A stretch of DNA of 64,000 bases from Sphingomonas sp. S1-29 (GCF_026167545.1 NZ_CP110678.1:2353501-2417500); one strand, 5' to 3'. Counted from the stretch's first letter, positions 43,140-51,949 are shown. A program made the numbers and translations. Notes: generated from the sequence alone by a model not told the origin.

Positions 43140-43342
43140 ATCGGGCGCTGGCGGTGGCGCAGCGGCTGGGGGCAGCGCGGGCGCGGGTGGTGGCCGATGC
43201 GGTTGCGGTGTTGCTGCGCGAGGCGATGCCCGATGGGGTGGTGACGACCGAGGATGACGGCGTGGTGATCGAGGCGCGCGGCGCACTGGCGCGGGCGGCG
43301 ACCGACCCGGCCTTGCGCTGGGTAGCGGGGGGATTGCGATGA
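43136..43342 (+). CDS. Small GTA protein between connector and DUF3168 genes
   Basis: The 68-aa product starts MNRALAVAQRLGAARARVVA and has LLREAMPDGVVTTEDDGVVI and ARGALARAATDPALRWVAGG. It is in the GTGA overlap with the connector gene and its stop overlaps the DUF3168 gene. It occupies the position of RcGTA g7 but is shorter; I cannot assign a fold. Confidence 0.65.
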   Translation: MNRALAVAQRLGAARARVVADAVAVLLREAMPDGVVTTEDDGVVIEARGALARAATDPALRWVAGGLR

Positions 43343-43746
43343 GCGCGGTGCTGCATGGCGCGCTGGTGGCGGCGCTCGAGGCGCATGCGCCGCTAAAGTG
43401 GCGGCTGACCGCGGTGTTCGCCGCGCCGCCGGTGCGATCGGCGATGCCCTATGCGCTGGTGACCGAGAGCGTCGTCGCCGACTGGAGCACCAAGGACCAG
43501 CCCGGCATCGAGGCGCGGGTGGCGATCGAGCTGCACGACGGCGGCGAGGTGCCGGGGCGGCTGCGTGGGCTGGCCGAGGCGGCGGGGGCGGCGCTGGCGG
43601 CGATGCCGCGTGACCTTGGCGAGGGGTGGCGGATGGCGAGTTTGGTGCCGCTGCGGACTCGGGTGGTTCGGGTGCGCGGGGGCGACTGGGTGGCGGTGGT
43701 CGAGGCGCGGGTGCGGATGTTGCACGAGGGTGGCTCCCCTCCCTGA
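43339..43746 (+). CDS. GTA DUF3168 protein (g8-like, head-tail joining)
   Basis: The 135-aa protein matches DUF3168: LHGALVAALEAHAPLKWRLT, PPVRSAMPYALVTESVVADW, RVAIELHDGGEVPGRLRGLA and TRVVRVRGGDWVAVVEARVR. DUF3168 proteins join head to tail in GTA and siphophage particles. The C-terminal EGGSPP and the stop codon are encoded by the flanking family D repeat. Confidence 0.9.
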   Translation: MSAVLHGALVAALEAHAPLKWRLTAVFAAPPVRSAMPYALVTESVVADWSTKDQPGIEARVAIELHDGGEVPGRLRGLAEAAGAALAAMPRDLGEGWRMASLVPLRTRVVRVRGGDWVAVVEARVRMLHEGGSPP

Positions 43747-43848
43747 CAGGGAGGGGTTGGGGGTAGGTTGGCTGGTGGTGGAGCGGGGCGCTTCCTCTCG
43801 GGCCTACCCACCCCCGGCCCCTCCCTTGTCAGGGAGGGGAGGAGAAGG
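43737..43848. repeat. Family D palindromic repeat between GTA genes
   Basis: CCCCTCCCTGACAGGGAGGG at the left and CCCCTCCCTTGTCAGGGAGG at the right, with a central GGGTAGG/CCTACCC pair, form a nested hairpin. It supplies the stop of the DUF3168 gene. Confidence 0.8.
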
Positions 43849-43867
43849 ATCAGCGAGGAGACGGGAT

Positions 43868-44275
43868 ATGGCGGCGGAGAAGGGTAGTGCGTTCCTGCTG
43901 AAGGTCGGGGACGGGGCGGTGCCGGTGGGGTTTGCGACGGTCGCGGGGCTTCGGACCACGCAATTGTCGATCAATGGCGAGGCGGTGGCGATCACCAGCA
44001 AGGATTCGGGCGGGTGGCGCGAATTGCTGTCGGGCGCGGGGGTGCGATCGGTGAGCGTGGCGGCGGCGGGGATCTTTACCGGGTCGGCGGCCGAGGTGCG
44101 CGTCAAGGGCAACGCGCTGGCCGGGGTGATCGACCAGTATCGGCTGAGCTTTGAGAGTGGCGAGACGATGACCGGGCGGTTCCTGGTGACGCGGCTCGAC
44201 TATGCCGGGGATGTGAATGGCGAGCGGAGCTATACGCTGAGCCTGGAGAGTTCGGGGCCGGTGGTGAGCGCGTGA
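43868..44275 (+). CDS. GTA major tail (tube) protein (g9-like)
   Basis: The 135-aa protein MAAEKGSAFLLKVGDGAVPV has the tail-tube pattern VAGLRTTQLSINGEAVAITS, KDSGGWRELLSGAGVRSVSV, YRLSFESGETMTGRFLVTRL and GERSYTLSLESSGPV. It forms the non-contractile tail tube. It is preceded by GGAGACGG at ATG 43868 and overlaps the next gene at GTGA. Confidence 0.92.
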   Translation: MAAEKGSAFLLKVGDGAVPVGFATVAGLRTTQLSINGEAVAITSKDSGGWRELLSGAGVRSVSVAAAGIFTGSAAEVRVKGNALAGVIDQYRLSFESGETMTGRFLVTRLDYAGDVNGERSYTLSLESSGPVVSA

Positions 44276-44667
44276 TGGCGGGGTTCGGGCCGGACGAGGC
44301 CGGGGTGTTTGCGGACAGGCCCCACCCCAACCCCTCCCCTGAAGGGGAGGGGCTTGGCAGCCCGCTCGCAAACCCCGTGCGGGGCGAGGTGGCTTTGCGG
44401 GTGGCGGGGGAGATGCTGGTGTTGCGGCCTTCGTTTGCGGCGCTGGTGGCGGCGGAGGGTGAGGTGGGGCCGTTGTTCGCGCTGGTCGAGCGCGCGGCGG
44501 CGGGGCGGCTGGGGCTGGGCGAGATGGTGGCGTTGTTCTGGCATTGCCTTCGCGAGCCGGCGCCGATGACGCGGGACGATTTCGCTGAAGGGGTCGCGGC
44601 TGGGGGGCTGGCGGCGGCTACGCCGGTGCTGCGCGTGCTGGTTGGGCAGATTTTGGCGGGGCGGTGA
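44272..44667 (+). CDS. GTA gp10-family protein with in-frame repeat
   Basis: The 131-aa product is the gene-transfer-agent family protein found between major tail and tail assembly chaperone. The recognisable part is VRGEVALRVAGEMLVLRPSF, EVGPLFALVERAAAGRLGLG and EMVALFWHCLREPAPM. Residues of about 16-30 (DRPHPNPSPEGEGLGSP) come from a palindrome at 44320-44352. GTG 44272 (overlap) or ATG 44275 could be the start. Confidence 0.85.
   Translation: MMAGFGPDEAGVFADRPHPNPSPEGEGLGSPLANPVRGEVALRVAGEMLVLRPSFAALVAAEGEVGPLFALVERAAAGRLGLGEMVALFWHCLREPAPMTRDDFAEGVAAGGLAAATPVLRVLVGQILAGR
44320..44352. repeat. Palindromic repeat inside the gp10-like gene
   Basis: CCCCAACCCCTCCCCTGAAG followed by GGGAGGGG forms a short hairpin in frame. 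Confidence 0.75.
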
Positions 44668-44927
44668 TGATCACGCTCGGGGAAAGCGATTGTGCTGCCG
44701 CAACCGACCCACCCCCAACCCCTCCCTTTCAGGGAGGGGAGTTTGGCGCGCTTGCTGCGCGGTTGGCTGGGATGGCTGGGGTGGTGTTTGGGTGGACGCC
44801 TGGGGTTTTTTGGGACGCCACGCCTGCCGAACTGGCGGCGCTGGTTGTTGCGCTCACCGGCGACGAGGTGGCGGCGGCGGATCGTGGGACGCTCTTGCGG
44901 TTGATGGAGGCTTTTCCCGATGGATGA
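44664..44927 (+). CDS. GTA tail assembly chaperone (rcc01693-like)
   Basis: The 87-aa protein has FGALAARLAGMAGVVFGWTP and GVFWDATPAELAALVVALTG, the signature of the rcc01693 tail assembly chaperone. Residues of about 15-27 (TDPPPTPPFQGGE) are encoded by a family D repeat at 44708-44742. GTG 44664 overlaps gp10 and ATG 44667 follows directly. It overlaps the tape measure gene by 8 bases. Confidence 0.88.
   Translation: MMITLGESDCAAATDPPPTPPFQGGEFGALAARLAGMAGVVFGWTPGVFWDATPAELAALVVALTGDEVAAADRGTLLRLMEAFPDG
44708..44742. repeat. Family D repeat inside the tail chaperone gene
   Basis: CCCACCCCCAACCCCTCCCT then TTCAGGGAGGGG forms a hairpin in frame. Confidence 0.75.
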
Positions 44928-45486
44928 GGAAATCGAGCGGCTGGTGGTGCGGGTGCGCGCCGATACGCAAGGGTTTGCGCGCGACGTGGCCGAGATGCGC
45001 GGCAGCCTGGAGGGACCGTTCGAGGCGGGGGTCGATCGCGCGGGGCGGGCGATCGAGACAGTGCTGTTGCGCGCGGTGCGATCGGGCAAATTGGGGTTCG
45101 ACGATCTGGGCAAGGTGGCGCTGGGGGTGCTCGACCAGATCGCCGCGAGCGCGGTGCGCGGCGGGATCGGCGCGGCGCTGGGCGGCAGCGGTGGCGGGAT
45201 CGGTGGGCTGGTGGGGGCGCTGGCGGGGCTGCTTTCGGGGGCGCCGGGGCGCGCGACCGGCGGGCCGGTCAGCCCGGGGCGGGCCTATGTCGTGGGCGAG
45301 CGCGGGCCGGAATTGTTCGTGCCGACGGCGAGCGGGCGGGTCGAGACCGGCGCGCCGGGGGGCGTGCGCGAGGTGCGGGTGTCGATCGCGGTGCATGCCG
45401 GGGCGGGCGAGGCACCCGTCGCGCTGGCGCGATCGGGGCGGCAGGTGGCGCGCGCGGTGAAGGCGGCGCTGGGGGGTGTGGATTAG
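44920..45486 (+). CDS. GTA tail tape measure protein (short, g11-like)
   Basis: The 188-aa protein starts MDEEIERLVVRVRADTQGFA and ends with VRVSIAVHAGAGEAPVALAR, GRQVARAVKAAL. The middle is Gly/Ala-rich (GGIGAALGGSGGGIGGLVGA), which would be a short tape measure for a short tail. GPELFVPTASGRVE is a typical tape-measure C-terminal segment. A family A palindrome follows. Confidence 0.88.
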   Translation: MDEEIERLVVRVRADTQGFARDVAEMRGSLEGPFEAGVDRAGRAIETVLLRAVRSGKLGFDDLGKVALGVLDQIAASAVRGGIGAALGGSGGGIGGLVGALAGLLSGAPGRATGGPVSPGRAYVVGERGPELFVPTASGRVETGAPGGVREVRVSIAVHAGAGEAPVALARSGRQVARAVKAALGGVD

Positions 45487-45509
45487 GGGGGCGCTGGGTG
45501 CCCCCGCCC

Positions 45510-45588
45510 CGTTCGTTTCGAGCGTAGTCGAGAAACCCAGCAGCGATGGTCGGCTTGGCGGTTTCTCGACTTCGCTCGAAACGAACGG
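45510..45588. repeat. Full-length palindromic repeat, family A
   Basis: CGTTCGTTTCGAGCGTAGTC and GTTTCTCGACTTCGCTCGAA arms with a loop of about 22 bases lie between the tape measure gene and the DUF2460 gene. Confidence 0.86.
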
Positions 45589-45667
45589 GGATTTTTGGAC
45601 CTGAACCGAGCGGGCGTGCTCGCGGCACGGGTGCCGCATGAGCTGGGCTGCCGTGCTGCCTGGACCC

Positions 45668-45706
45668 GACCCACCCCCGGCCCCTCCCTTTCAGGGAGGG
45701 GAGCAG
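45668..45706. repeat. Family D palindromic repeat
   Basis: CCCACCCCCGGCCCCTCCCT then TTCAGGGAGGGGAG forms a hairpin just upstream of the DUF2460 gene. Confidence 0.75.
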
Positions 45707-45720
45707 AAGAAGGATACATC

Positions 45721-48006
45721 ATGGGACATTGGCTGGCGGCTGCGCGGGGGGTGCAGGCGGGGGGAACGGTTTCGCGGTTCGATCCGCGCTATTGGAGCGT
45801 CAATTTTCCGCGACCGATGATGGCGAGTGTCGTCACTACCGCGCCCGATGCGCTGCGCGTCGATTGCGTCTTTTATCGGCGCGGCGATCTGGCGGGGCTG
45901 ATCTGGGAGAGCGAAGACACGCACGATCATCCGCTGCTGCGATACGAAACCGATCGCGATTATCGGCGGTGCCGGTTGCGGTTTCGCTGGCGGTCGGGGG
46001 GTGTCATCGCGCTCGATGCGGTCAATGGCCCGACGCTGACGATCGAGGGGCGTGACGCGGCGGGCGCGGCGCGCGCCTGGTATGTGCGGTTGTGGAATTA
46101 TGCGGTCGGCAGCGCCGAGGATGCGGTGGTGACGATCGACTTTGCCAGCGTCGTCGGCGGCTATCGGCTGCCCGACGACGCCGATCGGGTGTTCGCGGGC
46201 GATGTCGACCGGATGTTCGTATCGCTGGTGCCGCCGGGGTTCGTCGAGGGGGATGAGGGGCTGATCGCCGCCAGCGAGGGCTGGGCCGAATTGTCGGGCA
46301 TTGCGTGCGATGGATCGGGCAGCGTGCTGGCGATCGGCGATTGCGTGGTGCCCGCGCACGACCTGCGAATGTCGGGGGGCTATGATGACAGCTATAACCT
46401 GACACCGGCGCGATTGCTGCGCAATATGTTGCACCTGGGCTATCGCGGGCCGGTGATCCATTATGTCGGGATGAGCCATTATTTCCGGCTCGAGCCGGCA
46501 GGCGGGGGGCTGTGTGTCAGCCTGGTGGGCGGGGCGCTGAATACGCCGACGCTGGCATGGCATCGCGACTTTGCCGAGCGTGCGCACGCGCTTGGTTATG
46601 ACATCATCTGGTCGCTGAGCTATGAATTGTTCGACGCGCATTGCTGGAACGATTGGAAGCAGCGCGATTTCACCGGTGCGCCCGCGCTGACCGGATGGGT
46701 GCCGCCCTCGACCCTGCTGTCGCCCGCCAATGCCGGGGCGATGGGGTATCTGGCGCAGGTGGCGCAGGCGTTCGTAGGGATCGCGGTGGCGGTGGGGATG
46801 CGGGTGCGGTTCCAGGTGGGTGAGCCGTGGTGGTGGGTGACGCCCGGCGAGCGGCGACCGTGCCTGTATGACGATGCTGCAAGGGCGGCGCTGGGCGAGG
46901 CGGAGGGCGGGGCGGTGGTGATCGAGGATCTGCGCTCGCCGCTCGATGCCGGGCAGAAGGCGTTGCTCGATCGGGCAGGCGCAATGCTGGCGGCTTCGAC
47001 CGCGGCATTGTGCGCGGCGGTGAAGGCGGTGGCGCCCGATGCCGAGACCTTGCTGCTGGCGTATCTGCCGACGGTGCTCGACGCGCAAGCACCCGAGGCC
47101 AAGCGCGCGAACTTGCCGGTCGGCTGGGCCAAGCCGGCGTTCGATGTGTTGCAGCTTGAGGATTATGACTGGGCGGCGACTGGCAATGCGGGGGCGAGTG
47201 CGCGCGGGGTGGCATTGGCGCAGGCGCGGCTGGGCTATCCGGTGGCCGAGCAACATTATCTGAGCGGCTTCGTGCTGCGGCCCGAGGAAGCGGGGCAATG
47301 GCACGCGATCGACGCCGCCGCCGACGTCGCCAAGGCGCGCGGGGTGGCCGAGACCTTCGTGTGGGCGCTGCCGCAGGTGCTGCGCGATGGATATCTGCAT
47401 TTCGGGCAAGGGGAGGATGCAATGACGCCGTTCGACGACGTGCTGTTTCCGCTGGCGCTGGGGGCGCAATGCGAGGTCGCGCCCGAAACCTCGACGATGG
47501 TGATGACCAGTGCGGGCGGGCATGAGCAGCGCAATGTCGGCTGGGCGCAGCCGCGCACCCGCTATGACGTGGGGCCGGGGGTGCGATCCGAGGCGGATAT
47601 TGCCGCGCTGCTGGCGTTTTTCCGCGCGCGGATGGGCGCGGCGCGGGGGTTTCGGCTGCGCGATCCGTTCGATGCCGAGGCTGTGGGGGAGCGGATCGGG
47701 ACTGGCGACGGGCAGACGGTGCGCTTCGCGTTGGTCAAGCATTACGGCGAGAACCTGCGGCGGATCACGCGGCCGGTGGCGGGGAGCGTGGTGCTGCGCG
47801 TCGGCGGGGTGGCGACGCAGGGCTTCAGCGTCGAGCCGGGGGGCTATGTGACGCTCGATGCCGCGCCGGCGGCTGGGATCGCGGTGGTGGCCGATTTCGC
47901 CTTCGACGTGGCCGTGCGGTTCGCCGAGGATATGCTGCGCGTCAATCGTGCGACGTTCCTGGCGGGCGAGGTGCCGTCGGTGCCGCTGGTCGAGATCCGC
48001 GAATGA
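45721..48006 (+). CDS. GTA distal tail protein: large N-terminal domain + DUF2460 (g12-like)
   Basis: The 761-aa protein joins two parts. The last 200 or so residues (FDDVLFPLALGAQCEVAPET, ADIAALLAFFRARMGAARGF, RLRDPFDAEA, VNRATFLAGEVPSVPLVEIR) match DUF2460/RcGTA g12. The first 560 residues contain a beta-rich section (FDPRYWSVNFPRPMMASVVT) and a glycosidase-like barrel (LLRNMLHLGYRGPVIHYVGM, HALGYDIIWSLSYELFDAHC, PAFDVLQLEDYDW). A similar fusion is annotated as non-contractile tail sheath in sphingomonads as I recall. ATG 45721 is used; the upstream frame is repeat text. Confidence 0.9.
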   Translation: MGHWLAAARGVQAGGTVSRFDPRYWSVNFPRPMMASVVTTAPDALRVDCVFYRRGDLAGLIWESEDTHDHPLLRYETDRDYRRCRLRFRWRSGGVIALDAVNGPTLTIEGRDAAGAARAWYVRLWNYAVGSAEDAVVTIDFASVVGGYRLPDDADRVFAGDVDRMFVSLVPPGFVEGDEGLIAASEGWAELSGIACDGSGSVLAIGDCVVPAHDLRMSGGYDDSYNLTPARLLRNMLHLGYRGPVIHYVGMSHYFRLEPAGGGLCVSLVGGALNTPTLAWHRDFAERAHALGYDIIWSLSYELFDAHCWNDWKQRDFTGAPALTGWVPPSTLLSPANAGAMGYLAQVAQAFVGIAVAVGMRVRFQVGEPWWWVTPGERRPCLYDDAARAALGEAEGGAVVIEDLRSPLDAGQKALLDRAGAMLAASTAALCAAVKAVAPDAETLLLAYLPTVLDAQAPEAKRANLPVGWAKPAFDVLQLEDYDWAATGNAGASARGVALAQARLGYPVAEQHYLSGFVLRPEEAGQWHAIDAAADVAKARGVAETFVWALPQVLRDGYLHFGQGEDAMTPFDDVLFPLALGAQCEVAPETSTMVMTSAGGHEQRNVGWAQPRTRYDVGPGVRSEADIAALLAFFRARMGAARGFRLRDPFDAEAVGERIGTGDGQTVRFALVKHYGENLRRITRPVAGSVVLRVGGVATQGFSVEPGGYVTLDAAPAAGIAVVADFAFDVAVRFAEDMLRVNRATFLAGEVPSVPLVEIRE

Positions 48007-48803
48007 GCTGGCTGCAGGAGAGCTGCACCACGATCGCCTTTTGCTGGCGGGTCGAGCGGCGCGACGGGGTGGCGATCGGGCTGACCTCGCATGACCGCGA
48101 TTTGCTGGTCGAGGGGCTGGTGCATCGCGCCGCGCCGGGGATCGTGCCGTCGGCGATCCGGCGGAGCGACGGGCTCGATGCCGACAGCATGGAGTCGGCC
48201 GGCGTGCTGAACCATGCCGCGATCGGCGAGGTCGATTTGCTTGCCGGGCGATGGGACGGCGCGCGGGTGGCGCTTTTCGCGGTCGATTGGACCGATCCGG
48301 CCCGGCGGGTGGCGCTGGGCGAGGGGATGATCGGCGCGATCGAGACCGGGGATGGGAGCTTCAGTGCGGAGTTGCGCGGGGCGAGCGCGGCGCTTGAGGG
48401 GCCGGTGTGCGAGGTGACCTCGCCCGAATGTCGTGCCGAGCTGGGTGACAAAAGATGCCGGGTGGCGATGGCGGGGCGGCGCAGCTTTGCGCGGGTGGTG
48501 GCGAGCGCTGGCAATGCGGTGACGTTGGATGCGGCGGGCGAGGGGCTGGGGAGCGGGCTGCTGCGCTGGTTCGGCGGCGAGAATAGCGGGCTGGAGGATG
48601 CGATCGACACCGCTGAAGGGACGGTCGTGACGCTTCGCCATGCGCCGCGATTGCCGGTGGCGGCGGGCGATCTGGTCGAGCTGATCGAGGGGTGTGACAA
48701 AAGGTTGGAGACCTGCGCCGGGCGGTTTGCCAACGCCGCGAATTTCCAGGGCGAGCCGTTCCTGCCGGGGGTCGATTTGCTGACGCGGTATCCGGGCGCG
48801 TGA
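48003..48803 (+). CDS. GTA DUF2163 protein (g13-like, tail hub)
   Basis: The 266-aa protein has CTTIAFCWRVERRDGVAIGL, TSHDRDLLVEGLVHRAAPGI, CEVTSPECRAELGDKRCRVA with clustered Cys, and the family end CDKRLETCAGRFANAANFQG, FLPGVDLLTRYPG. DUF2163 proteins sit at the base of the GTA tail; the Cys set may bind an iron-sulfur cluster or metal. It overlaps its neighbours by ATGA/GTGA. Confidence 0.93.
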   Translation: MSWLQESCTTIAFCWRVERRDGVAIGLTSHDRDLLVEGLVHRAAPGIVPSAIRRSDGLDADSMESAGVLNHAAIGEVDLLAGRWDGARVALFAVDWTDPARRVALGEGMIGAIETGDGSFSAELRGASAALEGPVCEVTSPECRAELGDKRCRVAMAGRRSFARVVASAGNAVTLDAAGEGLGSGLLRWFGGENSGLEDAIDTAEGTVVTLRHAPRLPVAAGDLVELIEGCDKRLETCAGRFANAANFQGEPFLPGVDLLTRYPGA

Positions 48804-49237
48804 GCGCGGTGGCGGCGGCGGCGCGTGAGTTGGTGGGCGCGCGGTTTCGGTTGCACGGGCGTGATCCGGCGACGGGGCTTGATTGCGTGGGGGTGGTGGC
48901 GGCGGCGTTGGCGGGGGCGGGGGCTGGGGCGGGGGCTGGGGCGCAGGTCACGGTGCCGCAGGGTTATGCGATGCGGACGGGCGATGCCGATCGGGTGGCG
49001 ATGCTGATTGCGCGCGCGGGGCTGGTGCGGGTCGAGAGCATGGCTGCGGGCGATGTGGTGCTGGTGCGCAGCGGGCCGGGGCAATTGCACCTGGGGGTGT
49101 GGACCGGCGCGGGGCTGGTGCATGCCGATTCGCATTTGCGGCGAGTGGTCGAGCGACCGGGGGCGGTGGCTTGGCCGGTGGTGGGGGTGTTTCGCGGCTT
49201 CTTCGAAGCCGCAGACCCCTCACCCAGCTCCGACTAG
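48800..49237 (+). CDS. GTA NlpC/P60 cell-wall peptidase (g14-like)
   Basis: The 145-aa protein has the NlpC/P60 core: catalytic Cys in GLDCVGVVAAAL, then GDVVLVRSGPGQLHLGVWTG with the catalytic His. It would cut peptidoglycan during DNA delivery by the particle. A Gly/Ala repeat (AGAGAGAGAGAQ) follows the Cys. The C-terminal DPSPSSD is encoded by a flanking repeat. The GTG start is in the GTGA overlap with DUF2163. Confidence 0.9.
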   Translation: MSAVAAAARELVGARFRLHGRDPATGLDCVGVVAAALAGAGAGAGAGAQVTVPQGYAMRTGDADRVAMLIARAGLVRVESMAAGDVVLVRSGPGQLHLGVWTGAGLVHADSHLRRVVERPGAVAWPVVGVFRGFFEAADPSPSSD

Positions 49238-49305
49238 GCCTCGCTGAAGAAGCGAGACCAAGTCTGCGCAACCCTCTCCCCTTGCAGGGGCGAGGGAAGA
49301 GGGGG
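49209..49305. repeat. Palindromic repeat between g14-like and g15-like genes
   Basis: CCCCTCACCCAGCTCCGACT, then CTCGCTGAAGAAGCGAG (hairpin), and CCCTCTCCCCTTGCAGGGGC form GC-rich palindromes. The left part encodes the end of the NlpC/P60 protein. Confidence 0.6.
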
Positions 49306-49312
49306 GGGGATT

Positions 49313-51446
49313 ATGACTACGTTGGTGCTGACGACGGTGGGCGGGTTGATCGGCGGGCCGGTGGGGGGCGCGATCGGGGCGCTGGCGGGGCGCGCGGTCG
49401 ATGGGGTGTTGCTGCGGCCGGGGCGGCGCGAGGGGCCAAGGCTCAGCGAGCTGGCGGTGCAGACCTCCTCCTATGGCGCGCAGGTGCCGCGACTCTTTGG
49501 CACGATCCGGGTGGCGGGCAGCGTGATCTGGTCGACCGAACTGATCGAGACGCGCACCAGCGAGGGGGGCGGCAAGGGGCGGCCGGGGAGTGTCCAATAT
49601 AGCTATGCCGCGTCGTTCGCGGTGCTGCTGTCGGCGCGGCGCGTGGCGGGGGTGAAGCGGATCTGGGCCGATGGCAAATTGCTGCGCGGAGCGGCGGGGG
49701 ATTTCAAGGCGGCGACGGGGTTTCGGCTGCACCTGGGCGATGCCGACCAGCCGGTCGATCCGCTGATCGCGGGCGCGGTGGGGGCGGCGCAATGTCCGGC
49801 GTGGCGCGGCCATGCCTATGCAGTGTTCGAGCAGTTGCAGCTCGCCGATTTTGGCAACCGGATTCCGTCGCTGACCTTCGAGGTCGAGGCCGATATGGGG
49901 GCGGTGACCGCGGGGGCGGTGACCGCGGGGGCGGTGGCGGGCGCGCTGGGCGGGGTGGGCAGCGAGGCGCTGGTGCCGGTGCTGGGCGGGTTTTCGGCGC
50001 ATGGCGGGTCGACGCGCGCGGTGCTCGAAACGCTGGGCGAGGCGACGGGGGCGTGGTTTGCCGCCAATGGCGAGCGGATTGCGATGCGTGGCGGCATGGG
50101 GGCGGCGCGCGAAGTGGTCGATCAAGGCGTGGGCGGCGCGCGTGGGGCGCGATCCATCGCTGCGGCGGACCAGGCACCGCGCGTGCTGACGATCGGCCAT
50201 TATGATGCGGCGCGCGATTATCAGGCGGGGTTGCAGCGCGCGACGCGGCCGGGGGCAGGGAATCGCGAGCTGCATCTGGAATTGCCCGCAGTGCTCGATG
50301 CCGTGACTGCCAAGGGGGTGGCAGCAGCGATGCTGGCGCGCGCCGATTCGGGGCGCAGGCGGTGGCGGGTGGCGCTGGGATGGGACGCGATCGACATCGC
50401 GCCGGGCGACCGGGTGCGGATCGCGGGCGAGGACGGGTTGTGGCGCGTCGCCGAATGGGCGCTCGAGGGCTATGGCGTGATGCTCGAGCTGGCACCGATC
50501 GTGGTGGCGAGCGCGCATGCTTCGGCGTCGTCGGGCGCGGTGGTGGCGGCGCCCGACTGGGTGCATGGTGCGACGGTGCTGGCCGCCGCCGAACTGCCGC
50601 CGGGCGATGGCGCGGTGCTGACGCAACCGCGGCTGACGATCGTTGCGGGCGGCACCGGGGCGGGGTGGCGATCGGCGACGCTGATGCTGGGGAGCGAGAG
50701 CGGCGGCTGGACGGTGGCGGGGGTGACGCGTGCGCCGGGGGTGATCGGCACGGTGGTGGACGCGCCGGGGTCGGCGCGCGCGACGATCGAGGATCGGGCG
50801 CACACGATTCTGGTCGAGCTGGCGCATGGCGAGATGCTGCTGGGGCATGCCGATCGTGCCGCGCTCGATCGCGGCGCCAATCTGGCGCTGGTGGGGGATG
50901 AATTGATCCAGTTCGGTGCGGCGGTGCAGGAAAGCGCGCGGCGCTGGCGGCTGTCGCGGCTGTGGCGCGGGCGGCTCGGAACCGAGGCGGCGATCGCGGG
51001 GCATGGGGCGGGCAAGCGATTCGCGCTGCTGGCCCCCGAAAGCGTGGTGACGATCGACCTGCCGCTGTCGGCGATCGGCGGGACGATCCGGGTGGGCGCG
51101 GTGGGGATCGCCGATGCCGCCCCGGTCGAGATCGTCGTGCCGGTAGGGGGCATCGGTCGTGCCGCCCGCGCCGGTGCACCTGCGGCGCCAAGCGACCGGA
51201 GCCGGCGTCGCGCTGCGCTGGACACGGCGGAGCCGGGCGGGGTGGCGCTGGATCGACGGGGTCGATGCGCCGCTCGCCGAGGAGGCCGAGCGCTATGTCG
51301 TGCGCATCGGGGGCGCCGAGCTTGCGACGAGCGTTCCCGAGGCGGTGATCGCCGTGCCGGGTGAAGACTGGCGCGCCACGATCGCGCAGGTGGGAACCAT
51401 CGGCGCCTCCAGTCCCAGCGAAATCAGCCAAGGAGATATGCGATGA
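49313..51446 (+). CDS. GTA host-specificity/tail tip protein (g15-like), apparent frameshift
   Basis: The protein starts MTTLVLTTVGGLIGGPVGGA and has LSELAVQTSSYGAQVPRLFG, WRGHAYAVFEQLQLADFGNR, RIPSLTFEVEAD, and the phage tail tip domain region WDAIDIAPGDRVRIAGEDGL, RLWRGRLGTE. The frame open from 49313 ends at 51364 in Arg-rich text. The plausible continuation LRWTRRSRAGWRWIDGVDAP, EEAERYVVRIGG is in the next frame and ends at 51446, with an ATGA overlap to the DUF2793 gene. Skipping one G in the GGGGG run at 51146-51150 restores a single 710-aa protein. This is either a mutation, a sequencing error or a programmed event. Confidence 0.85.
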
Positions 51447-51949
51447 GCGACGATTCGACCGACCGGCTGGGCCTGCCGTTGCTCCATGCGGGGCAGGCGC
51501 AAAAGGAGATCACGCATAACGAGGCGGTGGTGCTGCTCGACATAATCGTCGCGGCGGCGGTGGTGGCGGTCGGCACGCAGGTGCCGCCGGCCGATCCGGC
51601 GCCGGGCGAATGCTGGATCGTCGGGTCGGGCGCGAGCGGGGCATGGGCGGGGAACGACGGGTCGCTCGCCGGTTGGACGATCAATGGATGGCGCTTCGCG
51701 GCGGCGCGCGAGGGGATGCGCGCATGGTCGATCGCCGACGCCAGCGAGGTGGTTTATCGTGGCGGCATCTGGGTGGTCGGCGAGGTGACTGGTGCTGCCT
51801 TGCGGATCGATGGGCAACAGGTGGTCGGGGGCCGCCAACCGGCGATCGAGAGCCCCGTCGGCGGCGAAACGATCGACCTGCAAGCCCGGGTTGCGGTGGA
51901 GAGCATGTTGGCGGCGCTGCGGGCACATGGTTTGATCGCAACGGCTTAA
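51443..51949 (+). CDS. DUF2793 protein, putative tail-fibre associated
   Basis: The 168-aa product starts MSDDSTDRLGLPLLHAGQAQ and has QKEITHNEAVVLLDIIVAAA, APGECWIVGSGASGAWAGND and WTINGWRFAAAREGMRAWSI, the DUF2793 pattern found at the end of GTA clusters and in tail fibres. ATG 51443 overlaps the g15-like stop. It is the last gene of the cluster. Confidence 0.88.
   Translation: MSDDSTDRLGLPLLHAGQAQKEITHNEAVVLLDIIVAAAVVAVGTQVPPADPAPGECWIVGSGASGAWAGNDGSLAGWTINGWRFAAAREGMRAWSIADASEVVYRGGIWVVGEVTGAALRIDGQQVVGGRQPAIESPVGGETIDLQARVAVESMLAALRAHGLIATA

Noticed and set aside
49220..51004. 594-residue minus-strand frame antisense to the host-specificity gene
   Set aside because: Arg/His/Pro-rich shadow of the plus-strand gene; no start context or family features.
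51130..51160. Programmed frameshift like those in tail chaperones or dnaX
   Set aside because: The shift needed is +1 at a plain G run with no slippery heptamer or obvious downstream structure; mutation or sequencing error is simpler.
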